NCBI RefSeq assembly: GCF_011752975.1
Contig: NZ_VWWP01000006.1
Location: 273,017-337,016, forward strand
Direction: 5' to 3'
DNA: 64,000 nucleotides
Source: Chryseobacterium sp. Tr-659
GTDB lineage: Bacteria > Bacteroidota > Bacteroidia > Flavobacteriales > Weeksellaceae
Notes under the pieces: model-generated
What the model was told of the DNA's origin: nothing
The model's input: only the letters and a program-made list of their open reading frames with translations
The model's database searches: none
Shown: positions 46,343 to 54,769 of the stretch, piece after piece
Position numbering within the stretch: position 1 is the stretch's first letter
How the letters are laid out: each line of letters opens with the position of its first letter
Position numbers and translations under genes: made by a program

Positions 46343-47020
46343 CTATTCCTTAATGATGTTAATGGTAGAATCAGTACCGTCAACATGTTTTATTTTTAAA
46401 AAATATTTTCCTTTCACAAAGTGTTTCATATCCATTTTTTCCTTTCTTCTTTCACTAGCGGAACTGATTGTTTTTTTTGTGAAAAGCAACTTTCCTGTAC
46501 TATCATAAAGTTCCAATCCATTAATAGTTCGATCGGATGTTATGTATATAATATCTATACAAGGATTAGGTGAGGCTTTGATTCTTTCCGTACGTTTTAT
46601 TGATAGATCACTAACATTTAAATTCTCAGAATAATTTAAATTAATAACATTTTGATAATATTTAGCTGATGAAGGATTTGAATGTATGAATTTAAATTTA
46701 GTTTGAGAAATTGAAGTCAATTCTATTTCATAATATCCTCCTGGAGGTATATCAAAAGAAAAAGAAGTAACGGGACTTACCGAATTCATAGATAACTGGC
46801 TCCACGATCCCCAAGCATTATTCGAACCAACACTATTAATCGAATAATCTAAATTATTTGTAAATCGAATTTTGTCACCTATTGAAACAGTTTCGTTGGC
46901 TTGAAATAGACTGCTAGTTATATTGTTTTTGATATTTAATATAATAGTTTTACCGAAAATATTTTGACTGAAAATTAGAGAAAAGATAACCAATGCTTGT
47001 AAAAATAATTTTTTTTTCAT
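46343..47020 (-). CDS. T9SS-sorted small secreted protein
   Basis: The start at 47020 gives a proper signal peptide (MKKKLFLQALVIFSLIFSQ); an earlier ATG at 47089 adds 23 unlikely residues. The 225-residue protein has a beta-rich central domain (FSFDIPPGGYYEIELTS) without a recognised family. A T9SS type A tail follows (RIKASPNPCIDIIYI, later KGKYFLKIKHVDG). A Cys replaces the usual small residue in SPNPxxD. It is exported by the T9SS. Function unknown. Confidence 0.75.
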   Translation of the reverse strand: MKKKLFLQALVIFSLIFSQNIFGKTIILNIKNNITSSLFQANETVSIGDKIRFTNNLDYSINSVGSNNAWGSWSQLSMNSVSPVTSFSFDIPPGGYYEIELTSISQTKFKFIHSNPSSAKYYQNVINLNYSENLNVSDLSIKRTERIKASPNPCIDIIYITSDRTINGLELYDSTGKLLFTKKTISSASERRKEKMDMKHFVKGKYFLKIKHVDGTDSTINIIKE

Positions 47021-47464
47021 TTTTTTGTTTAGTTTTATATTATTGTGTAAATCTACCATTATAATTCTTTCAGTAATAATAAAAAACACGAACCCATCGG
47101 TGTGTAAATTACATTTATCAGCTGATTTAGCACGATGAATGCCTTATGCTAAAGCAGAAGCTATTTGAACAACCTGAGCAGAATCTTCAGCGTATGGTTT
47201 CAGAAAGTAGGGAACTTTAGATTAAAATAAAATAGAAAATACATCTGAAGCAATGAAAAACATCACATCTCTTACCAGCAGGGCGATCTTCAAACGAAAA
47301 GTACGATAGGATTTTTGATGCTTCCTCAAAAAGTCGAATTTGACGGAAAAACTTTTCAAACATCTGAAATGAATATTGCTGCTCGTATATTTATCAGTAT
47401 AACAATAGGTTATGAAATAGAAAAAACCGACATCGAAGTGCGAAATCTTCAAATGTCGGTCTTG
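47021..47464. other. Region between a T9SS gene and tRNA-Arg
   Basis: It holds the recombinase remnant and no intact gene. Confidence 0.45.
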
Positions 47465-47467
47465 TGA
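47146..47467 (+). pseudogene. Remnant of a serine recombinase C-terminus next to tRNA-Arg
   Basis: A 24-codon fragment (MLKQKLFEQPEQNLQRMVSE) stops at 47220. A second frame from 47249 reads YQQGDLQTKSTIGFLM then LPQKVEFDGKTFQTSEMN and runs into the tRNA gene at 47467. The block GDxxTKxxIxxxxFPEKxxFDGxxxRTxxxN is typical of the C-terminal tail of Bacteroidota serine recombinases found in integrative elements. Most of the gene is missing. Confidence 0.45.
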
Positions 47468-47538
47468 CCTCGACAGGATTCAAACCTGTAACCTTCTGAG
47501 CCGTAATCAGATGCGCTATTCAGTTGCGCCACGAGGCC
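47465..47538 (-). tRNA. tRNA-Arg (anticodon ACG)
   Basis: On the minus strand the acceptor stem GGCCTCG pairs with CGAGGTC (one G-T pair). The anticodon stem TCTGA / TCAGA encloses TTACGGC with anticodon ACG, and the T-arm loop reads TTTGAATC. CCA is not encoded. It is 74 nt long. A promoter-like TATATTTG lies about 28 nt upstream of its 5' end. Confidence 0.93.
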
Positions 47539-47565
47539 GTTTGTTATCTTGTTGTTTAACGGTTG

Positions 47566-47573
47566 CAAATATA
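47566..47573 (-). promoter_or_regulatory. Putative -7 element of tRNA-Arg
   Basis: The minus strand reads TATATTTG, an exact TAnnTTTG match, 27 nt before the mature tRNA 5' end. Confidence 0.5.
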
Positions 47574-47597
47574 CCACTTTTTTCCGTTCTTTGAAAC

Positions 47598-48644
47598 ATG
47601 AAACAGAGAATTTTACTTTTATTTACGGTTTTTGCGCTAACAGCTTGTAAAAGAGAATCAAAAATTTCGTCCTCAGATTGGACAAATATCTCAAGTCGTA
47701 CCCAGTTTAAAGAGCAGGAGGGAGTTCTGGAATTGAAATCCGGAAATTTCAGCTATCATTTTAATAAAAATCAGACTCCTTTTAAGAAAATCATCCTGTT
47801 GAACGCAAGTATGGCAGGCTATATTTCAGAGCTTGGAGCAGAAAATCTGATCATCGGAGTTTCCAGTCCGGAATATATTTATTCAGATAAAATTCAGAAT
47901 CTGATTAAAGAAGGGAAAATCCAGAATGTAGGAAGCGAACAGAAATATGATGTAGAAAAGATCATTTCAATGAAACCTGATGCCATTTTTACCAATCATA
48001 TCGCAAGCTTTGATAATACCTATGAGCTTTTGAAAAACAATGGAATTCAGGTGATTTTCCTTGATGAATATATGGAGCAGAAGCCATTGGAGAAAACCGC
48101 TTATATCAAACTTTTCGGAGAGTTTCTAGGAAAAGAGAAAGAAGCTGCGGCCAAATATCAGGAAGTGGAGAAAAACTATAATGGTCTGAAACAGCTGGCT
48201 GCAAAAGCAAAAGAAAAACCTGTTGTTCTGGCTAATGAAATGTATGGAGATGTATGGTATCTTCCAGGCGGAAATACTTCTGTTGCTCATTATATTTCAG
48301 ATGCCAATGCGAATTATATTATGAAAGATAATAAAGATGAAAAAGCATTGACGATGAGTTTTGAAGAAGTTTATGCCAAAGCAGGAGGTGTTCAGTATTG
48401 GGTAAACGCAGGCAGTCATATTTCTAAAAAAGAAATGCTGGGCATCAATCCTTTCTACGGAAAATTAGATGTTTTCAATAAAGGGAAAATCTATACGATG
48501 GCAGGAAAAGAAAAGTTGAAAGCCAATGACTTCTTTGAAAGCGGAGTAGTAAGAGCTGATTTAATCCTTAAAGATTACATTAAAATCTTCCATCCCGAAC
48601 TTTTACCGGAATATCAGCTTACTTACATGAAAGAATTGCAGTAA
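47598..48644 (+). CDS. ABC-type metal-chelate (siderophore/cobalamin) substrate-binding lipoprotein
   Basis: The 348-residue protein has a lipoprotein signal (FALTAC, Cys17) and the two-lobed BtuF/FecB-like fold. The N-lobe carries VSSPEYIYSD and NVGSEQKYDVEKIISMKPDAIF, and the C-lobe contains WYLPGGNTSVAHYI. Such proteins deliver iron-siderophore, haem or vitamin B12 to an inner-membrane importer, which is not encoded nearby. It reads divergently from tRNA-Arg. Regulation by iron is likely, but no Fur box is obvious. Confidence 0.85.
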   Translation: MKQRILLLFTVFALTACKRESKISSSDWTNISSRTQFKEQEGVLELKSGNFSYHFNKNQTPFKKIILLNASMAGYISELGAENLIIGVSSPEYIYSDKIQNLIKEGKIQNVGSEQKYDVEKIISMKPDAIFTNHIASFDNTYELLKNNGIQVIFLDEYMEQKPLEKTAYIKLFGEFLGKEKEAAAKYQEVEKNYNGLKQLAAKAKEKPVVLANEMYGDVWYLPGGNTSVAHYISDANANYIMKDNKDEKALTMSFEEVYAKAGGVQYWVNAGSHISKKEMLGINPFYGKLDVFNKGKIYTMAGKEKLKANDFFESGVVRADLILKDYIKIFHPELLPEYQLTYMKELQ

Positions 48645-48686
48645 CTCAGACTATTTGCTTATTTTTGCCTTTCCTTTTATAAAGTT

Positions 48687-49331
48687 ATGTGGAAAAAAAT
48701 TAAACAGCTTATCTTCATCATTCTTGTTCTGAATGTAGTATTTATTATCTGGGGCAGATTTTTTAATCCGCCAATCACCATTACGCAGATAGGAGGTCTT
48801 TTCGAATATGGAAAACTGCACAGAGATTATATTTCTTATGACGAAATGGGAAGCAATGTGAAAAAAGCAGTAATAGCTTCAGAAGATCAGAAATTCTTTG
48901 ATCATGATGGTTTTGATTATATTGCAATCGAAAAAGCCATGAAATATAATGAGAAAGGCAAAAAAATAAGAGGTGGAAGCACAATCTCCCAACAGACGGC
49001 AAAAAATGTTTTTCTGTGGCAGGGCAGAAGCTGGATAAGAAAAGGCCTTGAAGCGGTTTATACTTTCATTATCGAAAAAGTATGGAGTAAAGATATTATC
49101 CTTGAAAGATATCTGAATTCCATTGAAATGGGACAAGGTGTATTTGGTGTGGAAGCTGCCGCACAATATTATTTTGGAAAATCATCCAAAGATTTAAGTG
49201 CTTCAGATGCAGCCTGGATTGCCGCTGTATTGCCTAACCCGAAGAAATATGATCCGAAAAACCCTTCTCCTTATTTAAGAAAGAAACATAATTGGATCAT
49301 GAGACAGATGAGGAATGTGAGTTTGAAATAG
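48687..49331 (+). CDS. mtgA: Monofunctional biosynthetic peptidoglycan transglycosylase
   Basis: The 214-residue protein has one N-terminal membrane helix (residues 8-23) and the GT51 catalytic motifs. Glu66 lies in IASEDQKFFDHDG, then RGGSTISQQTAKN (second catalytic region), ERYLNSIEMG and AAQYYFGKS. There is no transpeptidase domain, hence MtgA. It polymerises lipid II into glycan chains at the periplasmic face of the inner membrane. It stands 42 bp after the lipoprotein gene and 13 bp before the Gcr-type gene. Confidence 0.95.
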   Translation: MWKKIKQLIFIILVLNVVFIIWGRFFNPPITITQIGGLFEYGKLHRDYISYDEMGSNVKKAVIASEDQKFFDHDGFDYIAIEKAMKYNEKGKKIRGGSTISQQTAKNVFLWQGRSWIRKGLEAVYTFIIEKVWSKDIILERYLNSIEMGQGVFGVEAAAQYYFGKSSKDLSASDAAWIAAVLPNPKKYDPKNPSPYLRKKHNWIMRQMRNVSLK

Positions 49332-49344
49332 TATCTTTGTACTA

Positions 49345-51375
49345 ATGAAATTCCTTAGTTCCAGCACAAATTTTGAGTCAGTTCTTAAAAAATATTTTTC
49401 TTTTAAGAACGAAACCCTTTCTTTAGAACCTTTTGCAGAGTTTTTAGAGAGTATTAAAAGGGCAGACTTTACAGATGTGCTCAATGTTCTCAGAAGCAAT
49501 CCGAATTTTGCCGAGAATTTTAAACATTACATTCATAATATCTTTAAAGGAAGACCTTTCAATCTTTCCCTGACAGAAGCTAATATTCTTTCAGAAAATG
49601 CCTTCTTTCCGGAACTTAAAAAAAGAATCCTGAATAAAGTGCTGCCACCCGTTGAAAATGAAAAAACGGTGTGGTATATGATTGATAATGTCAGTCTGAG
49701 ACCTAAAAAAGATCTGACATATCTTCATAATCTTCCTGAAAATGAAATTAATGAATTTCTGACTATTTTGGGGGCTTCGGATTTTATCATCAAACCTAAT
49801 GTAAAAAAAGAGCTCATTTTCTCAATGAACATTCTTTCCTGGAGGGTTACGGGAATGGCCATGGAAGTAGAAGTAGTGAGAATGGCTCCGCAATACAGAA
49901 ATCTGGATAATCCGTTCCTCGCCTTGCAGAATGAGCTGGAAACCTTGGCAGAAGACCTTGTGAAAGATCCTGAACTGCAGCTGCATTCCAGAGACAGCAG
50001 ATATAAACAGATCAAAATTTACGCTGAGCAGTGTCTTGAATTTGTTAATATTGCTTTTAAAAATTCAGCTAAATACGGTATTTCAGGGAAGATCAATCAA
50101 TCTTTGCTGAAGATCCGCCAGCAGACCGAAAGAATTTATGAAATTGTACAATTGTTGGTGATTGATACCGATGAAGATGTATTGATAAAGTCGAAACAAT
50201 TGGTCTTTAATATATTGAATTATAAATCTCATAAGAACAATATTGCAGATCTGATTAACGACAGCACGAGATTGATTTCACACCTTATTACCAATCATAC
50301 AGCAGAGACAGGGACACATTATATCACTTCTACAAGGAAAGAATATATGACCATGTTCTATAAAGCGAGTGGTGGTGGAATTATTGTAGGAGCACTCTGC
50401 GTTCTGAAAATGCTCTACGGATATATTCCCGGCAGTGACTTTTCTCACGCATTCCTTTATTCCATGAACTATGCGATGGGATTTGTAATGATCTATCTGA
50501 TGGGCTTCACTTTAGCAACGAAACAGCCGGCCATGACTGCTGCTACGATGACGAAAGTATTATCCGAAGAAGGGAACGGCCAGAGAAATAATACAGAATT
50601 TGCCCATCTCGTATCCAAATTATTCAGGAGCCAGTTTATTGCCTTTGTTGGAAATGTACTGCTTGCCTTTCCGGTGGCGCTTGCCATTATTTACGGATTG
50701 GATGTTTTCTTTTCACAAAACCTTGCCGTAGACCGGTCCGATAAATTATTAAAAGACCTGGATCCTTTTAAATCCAAAGCAATCCTTCATGCCAGCATTG
50801 CCGGTTTCTATCTTTTTATTTCCGGAATTATTTCCGGGAATATCGGAAACAACTCCGTGTTCTATCAGATTCCGGAAAGAATTGCAAAAAACCTTTCCAT
50901 CAGAAGCTTCTTTGGAAAGAAATTCGCAAAAGGACTTTCAAAATATTATGCGAAAAACTGGCCGGGAATTGTTTCCAATTTTTGGTTTGGGGTTTTTCTT
51001 GGAGCTACCGCTCCCGTAGGAATGTTTTTCGGTCTTGATCTTGATATCAGACACATTACTTTTGCTGCCGGAAACTTCGCATTAGGACTTTACGGGAAAG
51101 ACTTTTCAGTAGATTCTTATACATTCTGGATTTCCTTTATAACGGTTTTCCTGATCGGTTTCTTCAATTTCCTGGTAAGCTTCAGTTTATCAATGTTTCT
51201 GGCATTCAGATCCAGAAAAATGAATTTCGGACAAGTAAGTGAAATCTATAAAGAAATTTTCAGATACTTTATGAAACATCCGTTAAAATTTTTCCTTCCA
51301 TTACGTTCAGGGCTGGATAAAAAAGCAGATGACCTGATGAGCAGTACAATCTCTAATAAATCAGAAGAACATTAA
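49345..51375 (+). CDS. Gcr-family membrane protein (annotated site-specific recombinase)
   Basis: The 676-residue protein belongs to the family founded by Neisseria Gcr and usually labelled site-specific recombinase. It has a helical N-terminal half followed by several hydrophobic helices (GGGIIVGALCVLKMLYGYI, YAMGFVMIYLMGFTLA, AFVGNVLLAFPVALAIIYG, then two or three more near the C-terminus). I see no recombinase catalytic motif, so the recombinase label is doubtful and an integral membrane function is more likely. It is almost contiguous with mtgA, hinting at an envelope role. Confidence 0.78.
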   Translation: MKFLSSSTNFESVLKKYFSFKNETLSLEPFAEFLESIKRADFTDVLNVLRSNPNFAENFKHYIHNIFKGRPFNLSLTEANILSENAFFPELKKRILNKVLPPVENEKTVWYMIDNVSLRPKKDLTYLHNLPENEINEFLTILGASDFIIKPNVKKELIFSMNILSWRVTGMAMEVEVVRMAPQYRNLDNPFLALQNELETLAEDLVKDPELQLHSRDSRYKQIKIYAEQCLEFVNIAFKNSAKYGISGKINQSLLKIRQQTERIYEIVQLLVIDTDEDVLIKSKQLVFNILNYKSHKNNIADLINDSTRLISHLITNHTAETGTHYITSTRKEYMTMFYKASGGGIIVGALCVLKMLYGYIPGSDFSHAFLYSMNYAMGFVMIYLMGFTLATKQPAMTAATMTKVLSEEGNGQRNNTEFAHLVSKLFRSQFIAFVGNVLLAFPVALAIIYGLDVFFSQNLAVDRSDKLLKDLDPFKSKAILHASIAGFYLFISGIISGNIGNNSVFYQIPERIAKNLSIRSFFGKKFAKGLSKYYAKNWPGIVSNFWFGVFLGATAPVGMFFGLDLDIRHITFAAGNFALGLYGKDFSVDSYTFWISFITVFLIGFFNFLVSFSLSMFLAFRSRKMNFGQVSEIYKEIFRYFMKHPLKFFLPLRSGLDKKADDLMSSTISNKSEEH

Positions 51376-51391
51376 TTTAAAAATAAAGAAT

Positions 51392-51425
51392 AAGGCTGCC
51401 TTGAAATCAGGTAGCCTTTAATTTG
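51392..51425. terminator. Bidirectional terminator
   Basis: A 10-bp stem AAGGCTGCCT / AGGTAGCCTT (one G-T pair) with a seven-base loop, between convergent genes. Confidence 0.75.
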
Positions 51426-51430
51426 TTATT

Positions 51431-51937
51431 TTAATCGTGTGCAAACGCCCAGAAATCCTTTTCATCAGTTCCTGTATCTGTACATGCAAAAGAATTTCTT
51501 AAAACATGATTGGTAATAATAATATGTTGCTTTTTGAATAATAATCCCTGCATATGTCTCCCGCATAATTTATTTTTATCAGTTTCTCCAAATTTTTCTC
51601 TTTCTTCAGGAGTGGCTATTTTACCCATAATGATTAAAGTGTGGTCTACTCCTATATCTTTATAAGCAAAATCCTGAACAGTTTTTTGTGGATTTCTTAA
51701 AAAATAGAAAGGTGGTGATATTTTAATTTTTCCGGATACTTTATAGGTTTTTGAATGTACTTTTAATTCAGGAATTCCATTGTTATCAATTAATTCTACA
51801 AGAATTCCGTTTATTTTTGTTGTATCCGTTATTTTTAATGAGCTTTTCTGTGCAACTTGGTGATTGTTGTTTTTTTTCTCTTTTTTACAAGAAAAACTGA
51901 TTGAAAATATGACCAGTAGAAAAAATATATTTCTCAT
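51431..51937 (-). CDS. Putative immunity lipoprotein for the Tae4-like amidase
   Basis: The 168-residue protein has a lipoprotein signal (FSISFSC) followed by a KKEKKNNN linker, which puts it in the periplasm, where a peptidoglycan amidase would act. It contains four Cys besides the lipid-anchor Cys or nearby (for example KLCGRH, SFACTDTG), but I recognise no family; it is not obviously Tai4. It begins 7 bp after the amidase gene ends, so both come from one transcript. The effector-immunity role is inferred from this arrangement. Confidence 0.55.
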   Translation of the reverse strand: MRNIFFLLVIFSISFSCKKEKKNNNHQVAQKSSLKITDTTKINGILVELIDNNGIPELKVHSKTYKVSGKIKISPPFYFLRNPQKTVQDFAYKDIGVDHTLIIMGKIATPEEREKFGETDKNKLCGRHMQGLLFKKQHIIITNHVLRNSFACTDTGTDEKDFWAFAHD

Positions 51938-51944
51938 AATAAAA

Positions 51945-52382
51945 TTAGATTAAAACCCAAAACCAAATTTCTGTTCCTCTATTCAAATAATCGTGTGCGT
52001 CGCCACCTTTCAAATCAATGCCATCCCATATATCAATATGATCAGTTGCTCCCCATCCATCTTTAATAAAGATGATTCCTTTAGCATTTTTAAAAGAATT
52101 ATGATTCATTTTAGGAAATTTTTTTCTTTCCATTTTTAATCTATTCCCAAAAATCTCAGGATGAATATTAATCCAGTCTGCCAATTGTTGTGCCCTTAGT
52201 ACATGTCTGAACTCATCATTATGTTTTTCCCAGCATTTAACCCCATCAAATGAAGATAAGTCTACCTTAGAATCATATAATGCCTGGCTCATCCTAATCG
52301 CACATTGGTTTTCAAATAAGGTTTCATTACAGGGTTTCTTTTTACCGGGATGGTTTTTCCATAGCTCTTCAAACCTTACCAT
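51945..52382 (-). CDS. Tae4-like type VI secretion amidase effector
   Basis: The 145-residue protein matches the Tae4 family of peptidoglycan amidases: NQCAIRMSQAL carries the catalytic Cys (NACPIRMS in the Salmonella enzyme as I recall it), and WGATDHIDIWDG carries the catalytic His. It has no signal peptide, as expected for a type VI effector delivered by contact. It would cleave the stem peptide cross-link of neighbouring cells. No type VI structural genes lie in the window. The next gene is its probable immunity protein. Confidence 0.78.
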   Translation of the reverse strand: MVRFEELWKNHPGKKKPCNETLFENQCAIRMSQALYDSKVDLSSFDGVKCWEKHNDEFRHVLRAQQLADWINIHPEIFGNRLKMERKKFPKMNHNSFKNAKGIIFIKDGWGATDHIDIWDGIDLKGGDAHDYLNRGTEIWFWVLI

Positions 52383-52558
52383 AATTGAAATATTTATTGA
52401 GCAATATAATAAATATTTCTATTCACTTATGTGGGACTTTGTAAATGCTGAAACTTTTAGATTTTATGAAAAAAAAATAATCTAAATGTTGTTTTTTTGT
52501 AATTAGGATTCATTAATCTGTTCAAAATTATTTTTTTAAAAGATTTAAAAATCAGATT

Positions 52559-52852
52559 TTACAAGATCTGAAGGTCGTGGAACCTGTCTGCTCCAAATTT
52601 ATCCTGGAATTTTTTCAGGTAAAACCCTTTTCGCATTTTGAAATCGTGCTTAAGCAAAGGAGAATCTATCTTAATAATGATGCATCCGTTTTCAATATTA
52701 ACACTTCTTATTTCATTGAACAGACTTTCATCAAGATAATCTTCAAGGAAATCTTTAATGTCAAATGCAATAAGTTTATCTTCAAAACCGTAGATTCTGG
52801 CAAAAGATTTTACAAGTTCAGAGGATTGATATTCACGTTTTTTCTTCTTCAT
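52559..52852 (-). CDS. DUF721 domain protein
   Basis: Starting from the ATG at 52852 (MKKKKREYQSSELVKSF) gives 97 residues, the family's usual length; longer starts up to 52894 are possible. DUF721 proteins (related to DciA/RemA-like domains) usually lie next to recF or other replication genes in Bacteroidota. Typical blocks are GFEDKLIAFDIKDFLEDYLD and SPLLKHDFKMRKGFYLKKFQ. It probably acts in replication or its regulation. A carboxylesterase gene separates it here from recF. Confidence 0.8.
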   Translation of the reverse strand: MKKKKREYQSSELVKSFARIYGFEDKLIAFDIKDFLEDYLDESLFNEIRSVNIENGCIIIKIDSPLLKHDFKMRKGFYLKKFQDKFGADRFHDLQIL

Positions 52853-52996
52853 AAAGTAGGCTTTCGGCATGTAGGTTTCATGTCTGCTTTTCATTCAGAT
52901 AAATGAAATCCTTCAACCATCAATTTGATAAATAATGTTTTAATACTCTTGTTATCATTAACAAATATTCAATTTATTCTTAGTGCTGATACATCA

Positions 52997-54478
52997 TTAC
53001 CTGATCCCATCCCATATAGAACGTTCATCAGACCTGTCATCAACAGTAATGTGTGATACAACATCAAAACGCATAGATACACGGTTATTAGTATCATAAA
53101 TATCCCAACCAGGATTACCATTAGTGGCAAAATCCACCCATGCTTTATGAACAGTAGCGGCCAAATGTTGTGGAGGATGATTACCTAACATTTTGGTAAA
53201 ACCAGTATTTGTTAGATTGTCAAATACGAAACCAAGCTCAATGCCATGGCAGGCACCAAGTAAATTATTGCATGCAGGTGATCTCCATGCAAATTCATAC
53301 ACATGGGTATTGCCATGTTTTTCTGCAACCCTCAATGCAGGGATACGGTAAAACCAGTCTGTAATAATAGCACTTAATACATCCCCAGGAGAACTGTCTG
53401 AACGATTAGCTAGGTAAGTTTGAACAGCTTTATCAGATAGCCCATAAGCGGAAGCGACAATATTCAAAGCAGAATCTGTAACCTTAGAAAGGATACCATC
53501 AGGGACAAGAAATAACCTGAACTCCTCACTATTGGTACCAATAAGAATATCCACATCCTTACCAGCTCCATTGGCAATGCATTCTATTGGAGTTGCTGTT
53601 AATAAATGGCCATCAACTATCGGTTCAAAGGGCATTAAGTTAAATGCAACCTCACCCCATAATTCCACTAAAGGTTTTGCCATAATTTCGGATGACAATT
53701 GATCTTGTGCAGCAAAAACCTTTTCAATATCTACATCTCCAATTGCTTCTCGTGTGGGGGCCACACCAAGTATTTCTGCAAGCCTCGTACCAATAAGCTT
53801 TGCTGAGGAAGGGCTGATGACTGAATGTCCTGCCCCTGATTCTGCAATTGCCCGTCTAAATAATCCCTGTGCTTCTTTCATAGCGAGTAATGTACAAACA
53901 CTCATTCCACCTGCAGATTCACCAAAGATAGTGACATTATCGGGATCACCACCAAAGTTGGAAATATTATCCCTGATCCACTTTAGAGCGGCAATTTGAT
54001 CAAGTATTCCAAGATTGGGCACTCCATCGCCAAACCACAAAAAACCTTCAATACCAATTCTATAGTTTATTGTTACTAAAACAACGCCATCTCGAGCAAA
54101 GTTACTACCATCATAAGCTGGGACTGCACCTGAGCCAAGAACAAAAGCACCCCCATAAATAAAAACCATTACAGGTTTTTTTTCGGTGGTGTCCGAAGTC
54201 CAGATATTAAGATTCAAATAATCGTCTCCGGGAATTACCACATTGGGCAGCAATTCTGCAAATGGTCCGGCTTTAGGCGTTAATTGAGGTGGAGTAGCTC
54301 CATATTTTGTTGCGTCCTTTACACCAGTCCATGGGATAGGAGGCTTTGGAGGTTGAAAACGATTTGTACCTACTGGCGGGGCAGCATACGGGATACCTTT
54401 AAATGTTAATATGCCATTGCTGATTTTAATACCACTAACGTCCCCATATTGAGTAGTAACTGTGTGTAAAGATTCCAT
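52997..54478 (-). CDS. Type B carboxylesterase
   Basis: The 493-residue protein has the alpha/beta-hydrolase type B layout: the conserved VFIYGGAFVLGSGA oxyanion-hole segment, nucleophile Ser188 in FGESAGG, an acidic residue near NSEEFRLF and a catalytic His in ACHGIELGFVF. No signal peptide is seen, so it is cytoplasmic. The gene separates recF from the DUF721 gene, which are usually adjacent in this group; its product has fewer Lys and more Ala, Gly and Pro than neighbours, which suggests later acquisition. Substrate unknown. Confidence 0.88.
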   Translation of the reverse strand: MESLHTVTTQYGDVSGIKISNGILTFKGIPYAAPPVGTNRFQPPKPPIPWTGVKDATKYGATPPQLTPKAGPFAELLPNVVIPGDDYLNLNIWTSDTTEKKPVMVFIYGGAFVLGSGAVPAYDGSNFARDGVVLVTINYRIGIEGFLWFGDGVPNLGILDQIAALKWIRDNISNFGGDPDNVTIFGESAGGMSVCTLLAMKEAQGLFRRAIAESGAGHSVISPSSAKLIGTRLAEILGVAPTREAIGDVDIEKVFAAQDQLSSEIMAKPLVELWGEVAFNLMPFEPIVDGHLLTATPIECIANGAGKDVDILIGTNSEEFRLFLVPDGILSKVTDSALNIVASAYGLSDKAVQTYLANRSDSSPGDVLSAIITDWFYRIPALRVAEKHGNTHVYEFAWRSPACNNLLGACHGIELGFVFDNLTNTGFTKMLGNHPPQHLAATVHKAWVDFATNGNPGWDIYDTNNRVSMRFDVVSHITVDDRSDERSIWDGIR

Positions 54479-54769
54479 ATTAATTGTAAAAAATGTTTTT
54501 GTAAGTTAACAATATTTGAGGATAAAGAGGTTAATTAAAATTTTTTACTAGAAAATGAAAAAAAGAATTCGGTTTCCGAAAAAACATAACACAGATATAT
54601 TAAATATTTAATAATTGATTGATTCTTAGGTTTAAAATTTATTCAAAGAATTGGCGAAGGTATAGATAATACAGCTGCACAAATATATATTAGGGATTGC
54701 TTAGTTTAAAGAATTCAGTCTCAATTATTGATGATATTATAATCTATAAATCCGCATATAAATTCCGGA

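Noticed and set aside
49345..51375. Active site-specific recombinase forming an integration system with the tRNA remnant
   Set aside because: The Gcr family name is historical. The protein is membrane-spanning, lacks recombinase catalytic motifs and sits in a housekeeping context.
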